11,854 nt of DNA from Nitrosomonadaceae bacterium (GTDB lineage Bacteria; Pseudomonadota; Gammaproteobacteria; Burkholderiales; Usitatibacteraceae). Positions 1-6,585 of the stretch are shown piece by piece (within the stretch, counting starts at the first letter, position 1; the number at the start of each line of letters is the position of its first letter). The DNA is taken from NCBI GenBank assembly GCA_021300055.1, contig JAJTHU010000090.1:1-11854 (forward strand), written 5' to 3'. Position numbers and translations under genes: made by a program. Under the pieces are notes generated by a model that worked only from the letters and a program-made list of their open reading frames with translations, was not told the DNA's origin and made no database searches.

Positions 1-212
1 AATGCGCCGTTTTGGCCTTTGGCGCGCGCCTCGTCTGCCTTGTGCGCCTGACCCAGCGTCAGGTCGTCGTCGATGTGCAAAAACGCGCCGTTTTGGTCGG
101 CCTTCGCCCTCGCCAAAGCGTCTTGCGCCAGCTCGACCGCCGAGGCTTTGCCGTCGGCGAGCAGCGCCGCCAGCCCGGCGACGGTCGGCAATTTGGGGGT
201 TCCAGCCGACAT
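1..212 (-). CDS. gatA: Asp-tRNA(Asn)/Glu-tRNA(Gln) amidotransferase subunit A, 5' part only
   Basis: The first 70 or so codons of GatA, the amidase subunit that releases ammonia from glutamine for the transamidation of Glu-tRNA(Gln) or Asp-tRNA(Asn). The start ATG (212-210) overlaps the gatC stop by one base (TGATG), so the two are translationally coupled. The translation begins MSAGTPKLPTVAGLAALLAD and continues with a helical segment (GKASAVELAQDALARAK) and then NGAFLHIDDDLTLGQAHKAD. This matches the usual GatA N-terminus, where a helix with a 'SVEL' core precedes 'NAFI..D...AL.QA..AD'. The gene runs off the left edge, so the Lys-cisSer-Ser catalytic triad cannot be checked. Identification rests on this N-terminal pattern and on the adjacent gatC. 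gatB would be expected next, outside the window. Confidence 0.88.
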   Translation of the reverse strand, partial: MSAGTPKLPTVAGLAALLADGKASAVELAQDALARAKADQNGAFLHIDDDLTLGQAHKADEARAKGQNGA

Positions 213-529
213 CACTCGATTACCTTGGGGACGAGGAACAGCCCATTCTCGGTTTGCGGGGCGTTGCGAAGGTTCGCGTCGCGGTTGATGCTGGGGTCGG
301 GTATGTCGCCACGCGGCGACCGCTGCGACATGGCGAACGTGATGTCCTCACGCACCCAGAGAGGATGCGCCAACGGCGTCACATCGCCGGTTTCGACCGC
401 CTGGAGCTGGTCGATGAGCGTGAGGATGGACGACATTACGTGGCCGAGCGCGGCCAACTCAGCGTCGGGCAGCTCGAGCCGCGCCAGCTTGGCCGTGCGA
501 CGCAGGGTTTCTTCGCTAAACGTGGACAT
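212..529 (-). CDS. gatC: Asp-tRNA(Asn)/Glu-tRNA(Gln) amidotransferase subunit C
   Basis: A small protein of 105 residues, close to the usual 95-105 for GatC, which wraps around the GatA-GatB interface and stabilises the cytoplasmic transamidosome. It shows the family layout: an N-terminal helix pair (MSTFSEETLRRTAKLARLEL, then a stretch ending in ILTLIDQLQAVET), a short conserved 'V.PLAHPL' segment near residues 50-56, and a tail with 'LRNAPQTENGLFLVPKVIE', the typical C-terminus. It is first in gatC-gatA and divergent from mreB. The ATG at 529 has no clear Shine-Dalgarno: the bases just upstream read TGGTTCTCAC. A short upstream ORF with a perfect Shine-Dalgarno ends at 516, eleven bases past this ATG, so initiation here may depend on coupling. 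That coupling is inference. The family call is secure. Confidence 0.95.
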   Translation of the reverse strand: MSTFSEETLRRTAKLARLELPDAELAALGHVMSSILTLIDQLQAVETGDVTPLAHPLWVREDITFAMSQRSPRGDIPDPSINRDANLRNAPQTENGLFLVPKVIE

Positions 530-623
530 GTGAGAACCAGAGATTGGCGCGCAAGAATTTTTGGACTTTCATAGCAGAAAAGCCCCGTTTGCGGGGCATT
601 TCCATAGCGCGCTCAGGTATCAT
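516..623 (-). CDS. Possible 35-residue leader ORF overlapping the start of gatC
   Basis: An ATG at 623-621 stands five bases after AGGAGGT (plus-strand 629-635), the best Shine-Dalgarno in the window. The reading frame gives MIPERAMEMPRKRGFSAMKV and then about 15 more residues ending WFSHVHV, with a TAG at 518-516, inside gatC in another frame. I recognise no family. A terminator-like hairpin lies inside the frame, where it encodes PRKRG. Ribosomes ending here would stop within a dozen bases of the poorly signalled gatC start, so the ORF could work as a translational coupler or as the peptide part of an attenuator. Equally, the Shine-Dalgarno may be chance: the same bases on the plus strand read CACCTCCT. 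Whether it is expressed is unknown. Confidence 0.28.
   Translation of the reverse strand: MIPERAMEMPRKRGFSAMKVQKFLRANLWFSHVHV
578..597 (-). terminator. Terminator-like hairpin in the gatC leader
   Basis: GCCCCG (582-587) and CGGGGC (592-597) form a perfect 6-bp GC stem with a 4-base loop. Read on the minus strand, the stem is followed by TTTTCTG, a short U-tract. On the plus strand it is followed only by ATTTCC, so if it terminates it acts mainly on minus-strand transcripts. It lies about 50 bases before gatC, where a full terminator would block gatCAB unless the promoter is downstream or the hairpin is conditional. I found no convincing antiterminator partner upstream. Confidence 0.4.
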
Positions 624-696
624 AACGCACCTCCTGTGTGAATTTGCGCGGGACATGTCGTGAATGCCTTGGCTGCGGTAGTTCGGCGAGCATTTT

Positions 697-725
697 TTGA
701 CGCGTTTCGAGTAGAGCAATAGAGG
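697..725 (+). promoter_or_regulatory. Candidate promoter for the mreB operon
   Basis: TTGACG (697-702) is a good -35 match (5 of 6). A 17-base spacer leads to TAGAGG (720-725), a weak -10 (3 of 6). It would give a 5' leader of roughly 80 bases before mreB that includes the inverted repeat at 743-790. A TATCAT at 618-623 is a better -10 hexamer but has no matching -35. The assignment is tentative. Confidence 0.25.
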
Positions 726-742
726 GGAACACACACCATTCA

Positions 743-790
743 ATGTCGTTGCCCTTTCACTGTGCCCCGGGCGCAGGATTGCAACGACAT
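743..790 (+). promoter_or_regulatory. Inverted repeat in the mreB 5' leader
   Basis: ATGTCGTTGC (743-752) and GCAACGACAT (781-790) are perfect 10-base reverse complements. The 28-base interval contains a smaller GC-rich foldback (TGCC near 763-766 with GGCGCA near 770-775). In RNA this would be a stable stem ending 10 bases before the mreB Shine-Dalgarno (AGAAAGG, 801-807). It could set translation, protect the 5' end of the long mre mRNA, or as DNA be an operator. No U-tract follows, so it is not a normal terminator. Confidence 0.45.
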
Positions 791-811
791 CGCCGTTTGC
801 AGAAAGGCATC

Positions 812-1852
812 ATGTTTTTTTCTAAGTATTTTTCCTCTGATCTCGCGATCGACCTCGGTACTGCTAACACCCTCATCTATCTTCGTGGCAAAGGCATCGT
901 CCTCGACGAGCCATCCGTCGTTGCCATCAGACAAGACGCAGGCCCGAACAGCAAGAAGACCATTCAAGCGGTTGGCCTAGCGGCGAAGCAAATGCTCGGT
1001 CGCACACCGGGCAACATCACTGCTATTCGTCCGATGAAGGACGGTGTGATCGCCGACTTTCACACCACTGAGCACATGCTCAAGTTCTTCATCAAGAAGG
1101 TGCATGACGCACAGTGGTATCGACCCAGCCCGCGCATCGTCATCTGCGTGCCGTGCGGCTCAACGCAAGTTGAGCGCCGCGCCATCAAAGAGTCCGCCGT
1201 GGCTGCGGGTGCCTCGCAAGTGTTCCTCATCGAAGAGCCAATGGCCGCTGCCATCGGTGCAGGTCTGCCGATTGCCGACCCGACTGGCTCGATGGTTGTT
1301 GATATCGGTGGTGGTACGACCGAAGTGGGCGTGATCTCGCTCGGTGGCATCGTGTACTCGGCGTCGGTGCGCGTCGGCGGCGACAAGTTCGATGAAGCGA
1401 TCATCAACTACATCCGTCGCAACTACGGCATGCTGATCGGCGAATCGACCGCGGAACAAATCAAGAAGAACATCGGTTCGGCTTTCCCGGGCGCTGAAGT
1501 GCGCGAGATGGAAGTCAAAGGCCGCAACCTCGCTGAAGGTATTCCGCGCTCATTCACGATTTCGAGCAACGAAATCCTCGAGGCGCTCACCGACCCGCTC
1601 AACTCGATCGTGTCCGCAGTGAAATCCGCACTCGAACAAACGCCCCCAGAACTCGGCGCAGACATCGCTGAAAAAGGCATGGTGCTCACCGGCGGTGGTG
1701 CATTGTTGCGCGAACTTGATCGTCTGCTGGTCGAAGAGACGGGTCTGCCGGTGATTGTCGCTGACGACCCACTCACCTGCGTCGTGCGCGGCTCCGGTCG
1801 TGCGCTAGAGGAGATGGACAAGCTCGGCTCGGTGTTCACCAACGAGCTTTAG
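812..1852 (+). CDS. mreB: Rod-shape-determining actin homologue MreB
   Basis: A 346-residue protein, the usual MreB length. It forms membrane-bound antiparallel double filaments that position the elongasome. The N-terminal MFFSKYFSS is hydrophobic/amphipathic and fits the membrane-binding segment seen in Gram-negative MreBs. The actin-fold motifs are present: phosphate-1 DLGTANT (residues 14-20), a conserved stretch around GRTPGNITAIRPMKDGVIAD (63-82), the IEEP segment (140-143), phosphate-2 DIGGGTTE (164-171), and the C-terminal adenosine motif LTGGGALL. The start at 812 is chosen because it aligns with the family N-terminus and has AGAAAGG five bases upstream. The same frame is open back to an ATG at 743, but that adds 23 unrelated residues within a hairpin. 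It is the first gene of mreBCD-mrdA-rodA and the only one in that operon with a good Shine-Dalgarno. Confidence 0.98.
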   Translation: MFFSKYFSSDLAIDLGTANTLIYLRGKGIVLDEPSVVAIRQDAGPNSKKTIQAVGLAAKQMLGRTPGNITAIRPMKDGVIADFHTTEHMLKFFIKKVHDAQWYRPSPRIVICVPCGSTQVERRAIKESAVAAGASQVFLIEEPMAAAIGAGLPIADPTGSMVVDIGGGTTEVGVISLGGIVYSASVRVGGDKFDEAIINYIRRNYGMLIGESTAEQIKKNIGSAFPGAEVREMEVKGRNLAEGIPRSFTISSNEILEALTDPLNSIVSAVKSALEQTPPELGADIAEKGMVLTGGGALLRELDRLLVEETGLPVIVADDPLTCVVRGSGRALEEMDKLGSVFTNEL

Positions 1853-1869
1853 AACTTGGCCCCCCTATC

Positions 1870-1890
1870 TGTGTGTTCTGACTTCACACA
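1870..1890 (+). promoter_or_regulatory. Small hairpin over the mreC ribosome-binding region
   Basis: TGTGTG (1870-1875) and CACACA (1885-1890) are a 6-bp inverted repeat with a 9-base loop, ending three bases before the mreC ATG. No Shine-Dalgarno is visible in this 41-base gap. The stem is AU/GU-step rich and only moderately stable. It could tune mreC relative to the abundant MreB, but may be chance. Confidence 0.25.
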
Positions 1891-1893
1891 CTG

Positions 1894-3009
1894 ATGGCCG
1901 CCTATCAGGACAACTTCTTCACGCGTGGGCCATCGCCGCTCGCGCGGTTGACGTTCTTTGGCCTTGCGGCCATCGCCATCATGATCGCCGATCACCGCTT
2001 TCAAGCGCTCGGTATCGTGCGCGTTGCGGTGTCAAGCGTGCTGACGCCCATCGAGCATGCGCTGATGTGGCCGGGCCAAGTCGCGCGCGACATCGGCGAA
2101 TACTTCGTGAGCAAAGATCGTTTGTTGGCAGAAAACCGCGCGCTCAATGATCGAGTGCTCAAACTGGCTGCCGAAGGCCAGCGCGCGACACTGTTGGCGG
2201 CTGAGCAGGCCAATATCGAAGCCGTGCAGCAGGCCAATGCGCGCTTCCAGCGCGACGGCGTGGTCGCCGAAATCATTCGCGACGCGCGTAATCCGTTTGC
2301 ACGTAAGGTGATCATTAACCGCGGCTATAGCCACGGCTTAAAGCCGGGCGCGGCGGTGATCGATGGAACCGGCGTGGTCGGTCAGGTTACTTCGCTAGGC
2401 GCGACGTCTGCAGAGGTCACGCTCACGACCGAAAAAGATCAATCGGTGCCGGTGATGGTGTTGCGCACCACCTTGGTTGCGGCACCCACGACGCCCTCAG
2501 GTGCGCCGCTACTCGCCGCGCAATCGAGCGCAACGCCGCCAGCTGATCTGGCAGCGAGCAGCACGGCTGCAGGCGACGCAGTGGCAGCCAAGGTCCCCGC
2601 ACCGGTCGCCGCAGCGGTAGTTGAAACTAAAGCAGGATTACGCGCGATCGCTGTGGGCACCGGCCGCGATGGCACGATCGATCTACCCTTCATTCCAGTC
2701 GCTGCGGATGTCCAAGTCGGCGACCAACTCGTCACGTCAGGCATCGACGGGACCTATCCTGCCGGGTTGCTGGTCGCAACGGTGACCGTGGTCGATAAGA
2801 ATCCGGCGTTCTCGTTTGCGCGCATCGTTGCACAGCCCGCGTCGGCACCAGATCACTTTCGCTTTGTGAAAGTGCTGCAGCCAGCGGACAAAGCGACGGC
2901 CTATCCCACGCCCGACGCTGGTGTTGGCGACAAATCGTCTGCTGATAAGACCGCTAGTAAGCGCGACGCCAAGTTAGAAGCGAAGCGCGCGCTGCGCGAG
3001 AACCGTTAA
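1894..3009 (+). CDS. mreC: Rod-shape-determining protein MreC with an Ala/Pro-rich insertion
   Basis: A 371-residue bitopic inner-membrane protein whose periplasmic beta-domain contacts PBP2 and activates the elongasome. A short cytoplasmic N-terminus (MAAYQDNFFTRGPSPLARLT) precedes the single membrane helix (about 18-33). A coiled-coil follows (about 72-115, LLAENRALNDRVLKLAAEGQ), then the beta-domain from about 122 (VVAEII.D..NPF....INRG...G...G..V), with VTTEKDQSVPV-like sequence at 178-187 and DQLVTSGIDGTYPAGL at 277-292. Residues about 193-246, between VPVMVLRT and AGLRAIAVG, are a low-complexity Ala/Pro/Ser/Thr/Val segment. MreCs that I remember join these two strands with a short turn. 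The tail (about 340-371) is Lys/Arg-rich and probably disordered. There is no Shine-Dalgarno, and coupling to mreB is likely. The start fits the family N-terminus. Confidence 0.95.
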   Translation: MAAYQDNFFTRGPSPLARLTFFGLAAIAIMIADHRFQALGIVRVAVSSVLTPIEHALMWPGQVARDIGEYFVSKDRLLAENRALNDRVLKLAAEGQRATLLAAEQANIEAVQQANARFQRDGVVAEIIRDARNPFARKVIINRGYSHGLKPGAAVIDGTGVVGQVTSLGATSAEVTLTTEKDQSVPVMVLRTTLVAAPTTPSGAPLLAAQSSATPPADLAASSTAAGDAVAAKVPAPVAAAVVETKAGLRAIAVGTGRDGTIDLPFIPVAADVQVGDQLVTSGIDGTYPAGLLVATVTVVDKNPAFSFARIVAQPASAPDHFRFVKVLQPADKATAYPTPDAGVGDKSSADKTASKRDAKLEAKRALRENR

Positions 3010-3017
3010 ACGCCGAC

Positions 3018-3542
3018 ATGGATCTCTCACCACTTTCGGCCGATCCACTACGCCCACCGGCACCCATGCGTTTGGTGCTCGGCTCGTTGTTGGTGGCGCT
3101 ACTGCTCAACCTGTTGCCGTGGTCAGGATGGGCGTTATTGCTGAAGCCGGATTTCTTGCTTCTCGTGGTGCTGTATTGGGCCGTACACGAATCGCGCAGC
3201 GTCGGCCAGACGTGGGGATTTGCGTTTGGCCTGTTGATGGATGTTGCTGACAGCGCACTGCTCGGCCAACATGCATTGGTTTACGTGGTCGCGATTTTTT
3301 TGACCCAGCAACTACGCATACGTATGTTGCACTTACGGCTGTTTGAGCAGGCGCTGCACGTGGCGGGCATTTTGTTTGTGGCCCAGCTCATCTACATCGG
3401 GCTCAACCTTTCGCTGGGCCGCGACTTCGCGGGACTCGCGCTGCTGTTTGGGCCTGCAGTCGGCGCACTGCTGTGGACGCCGTTGCATGCGATTGCTGTG
3501 CTTCCACGGTTTCGCCGACGTGGCGAAACCGTCATGCTTTAG
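3018..3542 (+). CDS. mreD: Rod-shape-determining membrane protein MreD
   Basis: A 174-residue integral inner-membrane protein, a normal MreD length, partner of MreC in the elongasome. A short N-terminus of about 17 residues (MDLSPLSADPLRPPAPM) is followed by about five hydrophobic segments: 18-35 (LVLGSLLVALLLNLLPW), 40-56 (LLLKPDFLLLVVLYWAV), 66-80, 84-97 and 112-130, and a last one near 138-160. The 'KPDF...V.YW' motif and the 'G..WGF..GLLMDV..SALLGQHAL' segment around 63-86 are hallmarks of proteobacterial MreD. The C-terminus is basic (PRFRRRGETVML) and its codons form an 11-bp perfect hairpin. It starts 8 bases after mreC and ends 8 bases before mrdA. No clear Shine-Dalgarno is present. 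Confidence 0.95.
   Translation: MDLSPLSADPLRPPAPMRLVLGSLLVALLLNLLPWSGWALLLKPDFLLLVVLYWAVHESRSVGQTWGFAFGLLMDVADSALLGQHALVYVVAIFLTQQLRIRMLHLRLFEQALHVAGILFVAQLIYIGLNLSLGRDFAGLALLFGPAVGALLWTPLHAIAVLPRFRRRGETVML
3506..3532 (+). promoter_or_regulatory. Perfect 11-bp hairpin at the mreD-mrdA junction
   Basis: ACGGTTTCGCC (3506-3516) and GGCGAAACCGT (3522-3532) are exact reverse complements around a 5-base GACGT loop. The hairpin lies in the last codons of mreD and ends 18 bases before the mrdA ATG. The sequence after it (CATGCTTTAGCTTCG) has no U-run, so it is not a standard intrinsic terminator. An mRNA-stability or processing element, or a translational control for mrdA (which lacks a visible Shine-Dalgarno), is possible. 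Confidence 0.5.
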
Positions 3543-3550
3543 CTTCGTAA

Positions 3551-5452
3551 ATGGTCGGCACCGCCATCAAAAATCGCGAAGCGGAGCTGAATGTCTTCCG
3601 CAGCCGCATCATTTTTGCAACCCTAGCGATTCTGTTCGCGTTTGGCATCCTCGCGGCGCGCATGATCTATCTGCAGGTCATCAAGCGCGATCAGTACTAC
3701 ACCATGGCGGAAGCCAACCGCATCTCGGTCGTGCCGGTTGTGCCGAACCGAGGCATCATCTACGACCGTAACGGTGAAGTGCTTGCAGCCAACTACTCGG
3801 CATTCACGCTTGAGGTTACGCCATCAAAAGTCAAGCAACTCGACAAGGCGCTCGATGAGCTTGCGAGCATCGTCGACATTCAGCCGCGCGATCGTCGTCG
3901 CCTTAAGCGATTGCTTGAAGAAAGCAAGAATTTCGAATCACTTCCGGTGCGCAACCGACTCAGCGAAGAAGAGGTTGCACGCTTCGCCGTGCATCGCTAT
4001 CGCTTTCCAGGCTTTGAGATCCGCGCGCGCTTGTTCCGCAACTACCCATTCGGACTGGTGGCATCGCACGCAATCGGTTACATCGGCCGCATTAACGACG
4101 CTGACTTGAAGCGCATCGAGGCGCAGGGCCAAACCACCAACTACAAGGGCACCGATCATATCGGCAAGCTCGGCATTGAAGGCAGCTACGAGGCTGAACT
4201 CCACGGCACCACTGGCAGCGAGCAAGTCGAAATCGACGCAGGCGGCCGCGCAATCCGCGCGCTCGCCAAGACCGAGCCGATCGCGGGTAACAATCTGCGG
4301 TTAACGCTCGACATTAAGTTGCAGAAGGTCGCCGAGGAAGTGTTTGGTGAGTTTCGTGGTGCGCTGGTGGCGATGGATCCGAACAACGGCGAAATTCTGG
4401 CGTTTGTGTCAAAGCCAGGGTTTGATCCAAACCTGTTTGTCGATGGCATCGATCCGGTGAATTGGGATCTCCTCAACAATTCTGAGGACAAGCCGCTCAA
4501 CAATCGCGCGCTGCGTGGTCAATACCCGCCGGGATCGACCATCAAGCCGTTCATGGCGTTGGCGGCTCTCGAGAATGGCAAGCGCACACCAGAGTACTCG
4601 ATTGTCGACCCAGGGTTTTGGATGCTGCCCGGCGTGTCGCGACCATTCCGCGATTGGAAACAGGGCGGGCATGGGGTGGTTAATCTGCATAAGTCAGTGG
4701 TCGTGTCGTGCGACACTTACTACTATGGGCTTGGCAATGACCTCGGCATCGACAAGATTCATGCGTTCATGACGCCGTTCGGCTTTGGCAGCAAAAACGG
4801 TATCGACATCGACGGCGAGCTGCCTGGCATCATGCCCTCGCAAGAGTGGAAGCAAAAACGGTTCAAGCAAAAATGGTATGCGGGCGATACGATTTCCGTT
4901 TCGATCGGTCAGGGCTATTGGCTGGCCACGCCCTTGCAATTGGCTACCGCAACGGCGATTCTTGCCAACGGTGGGATACAGGTGACACCGCATTTGCTCA
5001 AAGAGATTGTCAACGCAAAAACTGGCGAGAAGCGCGCCTATAAGCCACCGCCACAAGCGCAAATGAGGTTCAAGCCCGAGAACCTACAGCTGGTGCGCCA
5101 AGCGATGGTGGATGTCATGAAGCCTGGAGGCACCGCTGCGCTTGCCGGTGCAGGCGCAAGTTATCTCATCGCCGGCAAGACCGGTACCGCGCAGGTTATC
5201 GGCATGAAGCAAGGTGAAAAATACGACGCACGCAAGATTGACGAACGCCACCGCGACCACGCCCTGTTTGTCGCCTATGCCCCAGCAGACAATCCGAAGA
5301 TTGCGCTAGCGCTGCTCGTTGAAAACGGCGGCGGTGGTGGTGGCACGGCGTCACCAATGGCGCGCGAAATTTTTGATTACTACTTGCTCGGTAAGCTGCC
5401 GGACCCGGCAAAGCGCAAGAAGCGCGACTATGACCTCAGTGATGGTGAATAA
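3551..5452 (+). CDS. mrdA: Penicillin-binding protein 2, elongasome DD-transpeptidase
   Basis: 633 residues, the same length I recall for E. coli PBP2. It cross-links peptidoglycan during lateral wall growth, partnered with RodA and activated by MreC. After a short cytoplasmic tail comes one membrane helix (about 19-43), then the pedestal/dimerisation domain (about 60-245; PNRGIIYDRNGEVLA at about 72-86, YKGTDHIGKLGIE near 197-209), then the transpeptidase domain (about 265-615). All three active-site motifs are present with family spacing: SxxK as S329-T-I-K332, SxN-type as S386-C-D388 (PBP2s typically have Asp here), and K543-T-G-T546. A run of six glycines follows near residues 593-598. 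The tail is charged (DPAKRKKRDYDLSDGE). It starts 8 bases after mreD without a clear Shine-Dalgarno and lies 6 bases before rodA. Confidence 0.97.
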   Translation: MVGTAIKNREAELNVFRSRIIFATLAILFAFGILAARMIYLQVIKRDQYYTMAEANRISVVPVVPNRGIIYDRNGEVLAANYSAFTLEVTPSKVKQLDKALDELASIVDIQPRDRRRLKRLLEESKNFESLPVRNRLSEEEVARFAVHRYRFPGFEIRARLFRNYPFGLVASHAIGYIGRINDADLKRIEAQGQTTNYKGTDHIGKLGIEGSYEAELHGTTGSEQVEIDAGGRAIRALAKTEPIAGNNLRLTLDIKLQKVAEEVFGEFRGALVAMDPNNGEILAFVSKPGFDPNLFVDGIDPVNWDLLNNSEDKPLNNRALRGQYPPGSTIKPFMALAALENGKRTPEYSIVDPGFWMLPGVSRPFRDWKQGGHGVVNLHKSVVVSCDTYYYGLGNDLGIDKIHAFMTPFGFGSKNGIDIDGELPGIMPSQEWKQKRFKQKWYAGDTISVSIGQGYWLATPLQLATATAILANGGIQVTPHLLKEIVNAKTGEKRAYKPPPQAQMRFKPENLQLVRQAMVDVMKPGGTAALAGAGASYLIAGKTGTAQVIGMKQGEKYDARKIDERHRDHALFVAYAPADNPKIALALLVENGGGGGGTASPMAREIFDYYLLGKLPDPAKRKKRDYDLSDGE

Positions 5453-5458
5453 ACGCGC

Positions 5459-6571
5459 ATGAACTTCACTCGAATCATTGAACGTGCGTTTGATGTTGTG
5501 ACCCGTCGCTTGGATGGGCCGTTGATGGTCGTTATCGTCGTGATCGCAGCGATATCACTCACTACGATTTACTCAGCATCCGGCGGCGAAAGCTTTGATC
5601 GTATGCTCGGTCAGGCGCGCAACTTCGCAGTAGCGTTTATCGCCATGTGGATTGTGGCAAATATTCCGCCGCAGACGTTGATGCGCCTCGTCATCCCCAT
5701 CTACGTTGCGGGCTTGGTGCTACTGATCGGTGTGGCGTTATTCGGCGAAATTCGCAATGGCGCACGACGCTGGCTTAACTTCGGTTTCATCACCATCCAG
5801 CCTTCCGAAATTATGAAGCTCGGGATGCCACTCATTCTGGCGTGGTTGTTCCATCGCCGCGAGGAAGGCTTGTCGTGGAAAGACTACGCCATTGCTGGGA
5901 TCGTGTTGATGATTCCCACCGGTTTGGTAATGCGCCAACCAGATCTCGGCACCTCCATTTTGGTGTTCTCAGCCGGGTTCTTTGTGATTTTCCTAGTTGG
6001 CCTCTCGTGGCGTATTTTGATCGCGGCCGGTATCGGGTTCATTGCGTTCCTGCCAGTTGCGTGGCGATTAATGCACGACTACCAACGCGAGCGGGTGTTG
6101 ACGCTACTTGACCCGATGAAAGACCCGCTCGGCGCGGGATACCACATCATTCAATCGACCATCGCGATTGGGTCAGGTGGAATTGTGGGGAAGGGATGGC
6201 TGAGCGGCTCTCAGTCGCAACTTGATTTCATCCCCGAGCGCTCCACGGACTTCATTCTTGCGGTGTACGGCGAAGAATTCGGCTTTGTGGGTGTACTGCT
6301 GCTGCTCGTCCTCTACCTCATTGTCATCGGTCGTGGCTTCATGATCGCGATGAATGCGTCAACGACCTTCTCTCGACTCGTTGCGGGTGCGATTACGATG
6401 TCTTTCTTCACCTATGCATTCGTCAATATCGGCATGGTGAGTGGCATCCTGCCGGTAGTCGGTGTGCCGTTACCGTTGATGAGCTATGGTGGCACCGCCA
6501 TCTTGTCGATGTGCGTCGGGTTCGGCATTTTGATGTCGATATCGACACATAAACAGCTGGTGTCTAGCTGA
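5459..6571 (+). CDS. rodA: SEDS-family peptidoglycan glycosyltransferase RodA
   Basis: 370 residues, the length I recall for E. coli RodA (also called MrdB). It polymerises lipid II into glycan strands in complex with PBP2. It has about ten hydrophobic segments, starting near residue 20. SEDS signatures include RNGARRWLNFG (about 98-108), IQPSE-M KLG (about 112-121), QPDLGTS (about 160-166), and QSQLDFIPERSTDFI near 252-266. The Asp at residue 264 corresponds to the essential acidic residue in the large periplasmic loop of RodA/FtsW. Near the C-terminus come GVPLPLMSYGG (about 337-347) and a short tail. It is the last gene of the mre operon: the mrdA stop is 6 bases upstream, and metW converges 7 bases downstream. 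A GGTG about 12 bases upstream is a weak ribosome site. Confidence 0.97.
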   Translation: MNFTRIIERAFDVVTRRLDGPLMVVIVVIAAISLTTIYSASGGESFDRMLGQARNFAVAFIAMWIVANIPPQTLMRLVIPIYVAGLVLLIGVALFGEIRNGARRWLNFGFITIQPSEIMKLGMPLILAWLFHRREEGLSWKDYAIAGIVLMIPTGLVMRQPDLGTSILVFSAGFFVIFLVGLSWRILIAAGIGFIAFLPVAWRLMHDYQRERVLTLLDPMKDPLGAGYHIIQSTIAIGSGGIVGKGWLSGSQSQLDFIPERSTDFILAVYGEEFGFVGVLLLLVLYLIVIGRGFMIAMNASTTFSRLVAGAITMSFFTYAFVNIGMVSGILPVVGVPLPLMSYGGTAILSMCVGFGILMSISTHKQLVSS

Positions 6572-6572
6572 T

Positions 6573-6585
6573 GCGCTACTAGCGC
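6573..6585. terminator. Short hairpin spanning the rodA and metW stops
   Basis: GCGCT (6573-6577) and AGCGC (6581-6585) form a 5-bp stem with a 3-base loop, covering the 7-base gap between the convergent rodA and metW stop codons. No U-tract follows on either strand. This is the only terminator-like structure I see at this junction and it is weak. Readthrough between the convergent operons is likely. Confidence 0.2.

Noticed and set aside
2..574. Long plus-strand open frame opposite gatA and gatC
   Set aside because: It is antisense to two clearly recognised genes, Arg/Pro-rich in the way of GC-rich shadow frames, and matches no family I know.
743..811. Upstream extension of mreB to the ATG at 743
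   Set aside because: The extra 23 residues do not resemble any MreB N-terminus and coincide with the leader hairpin. The ATG at 812 has a Shine-Dalgarno and the family N-terminus.
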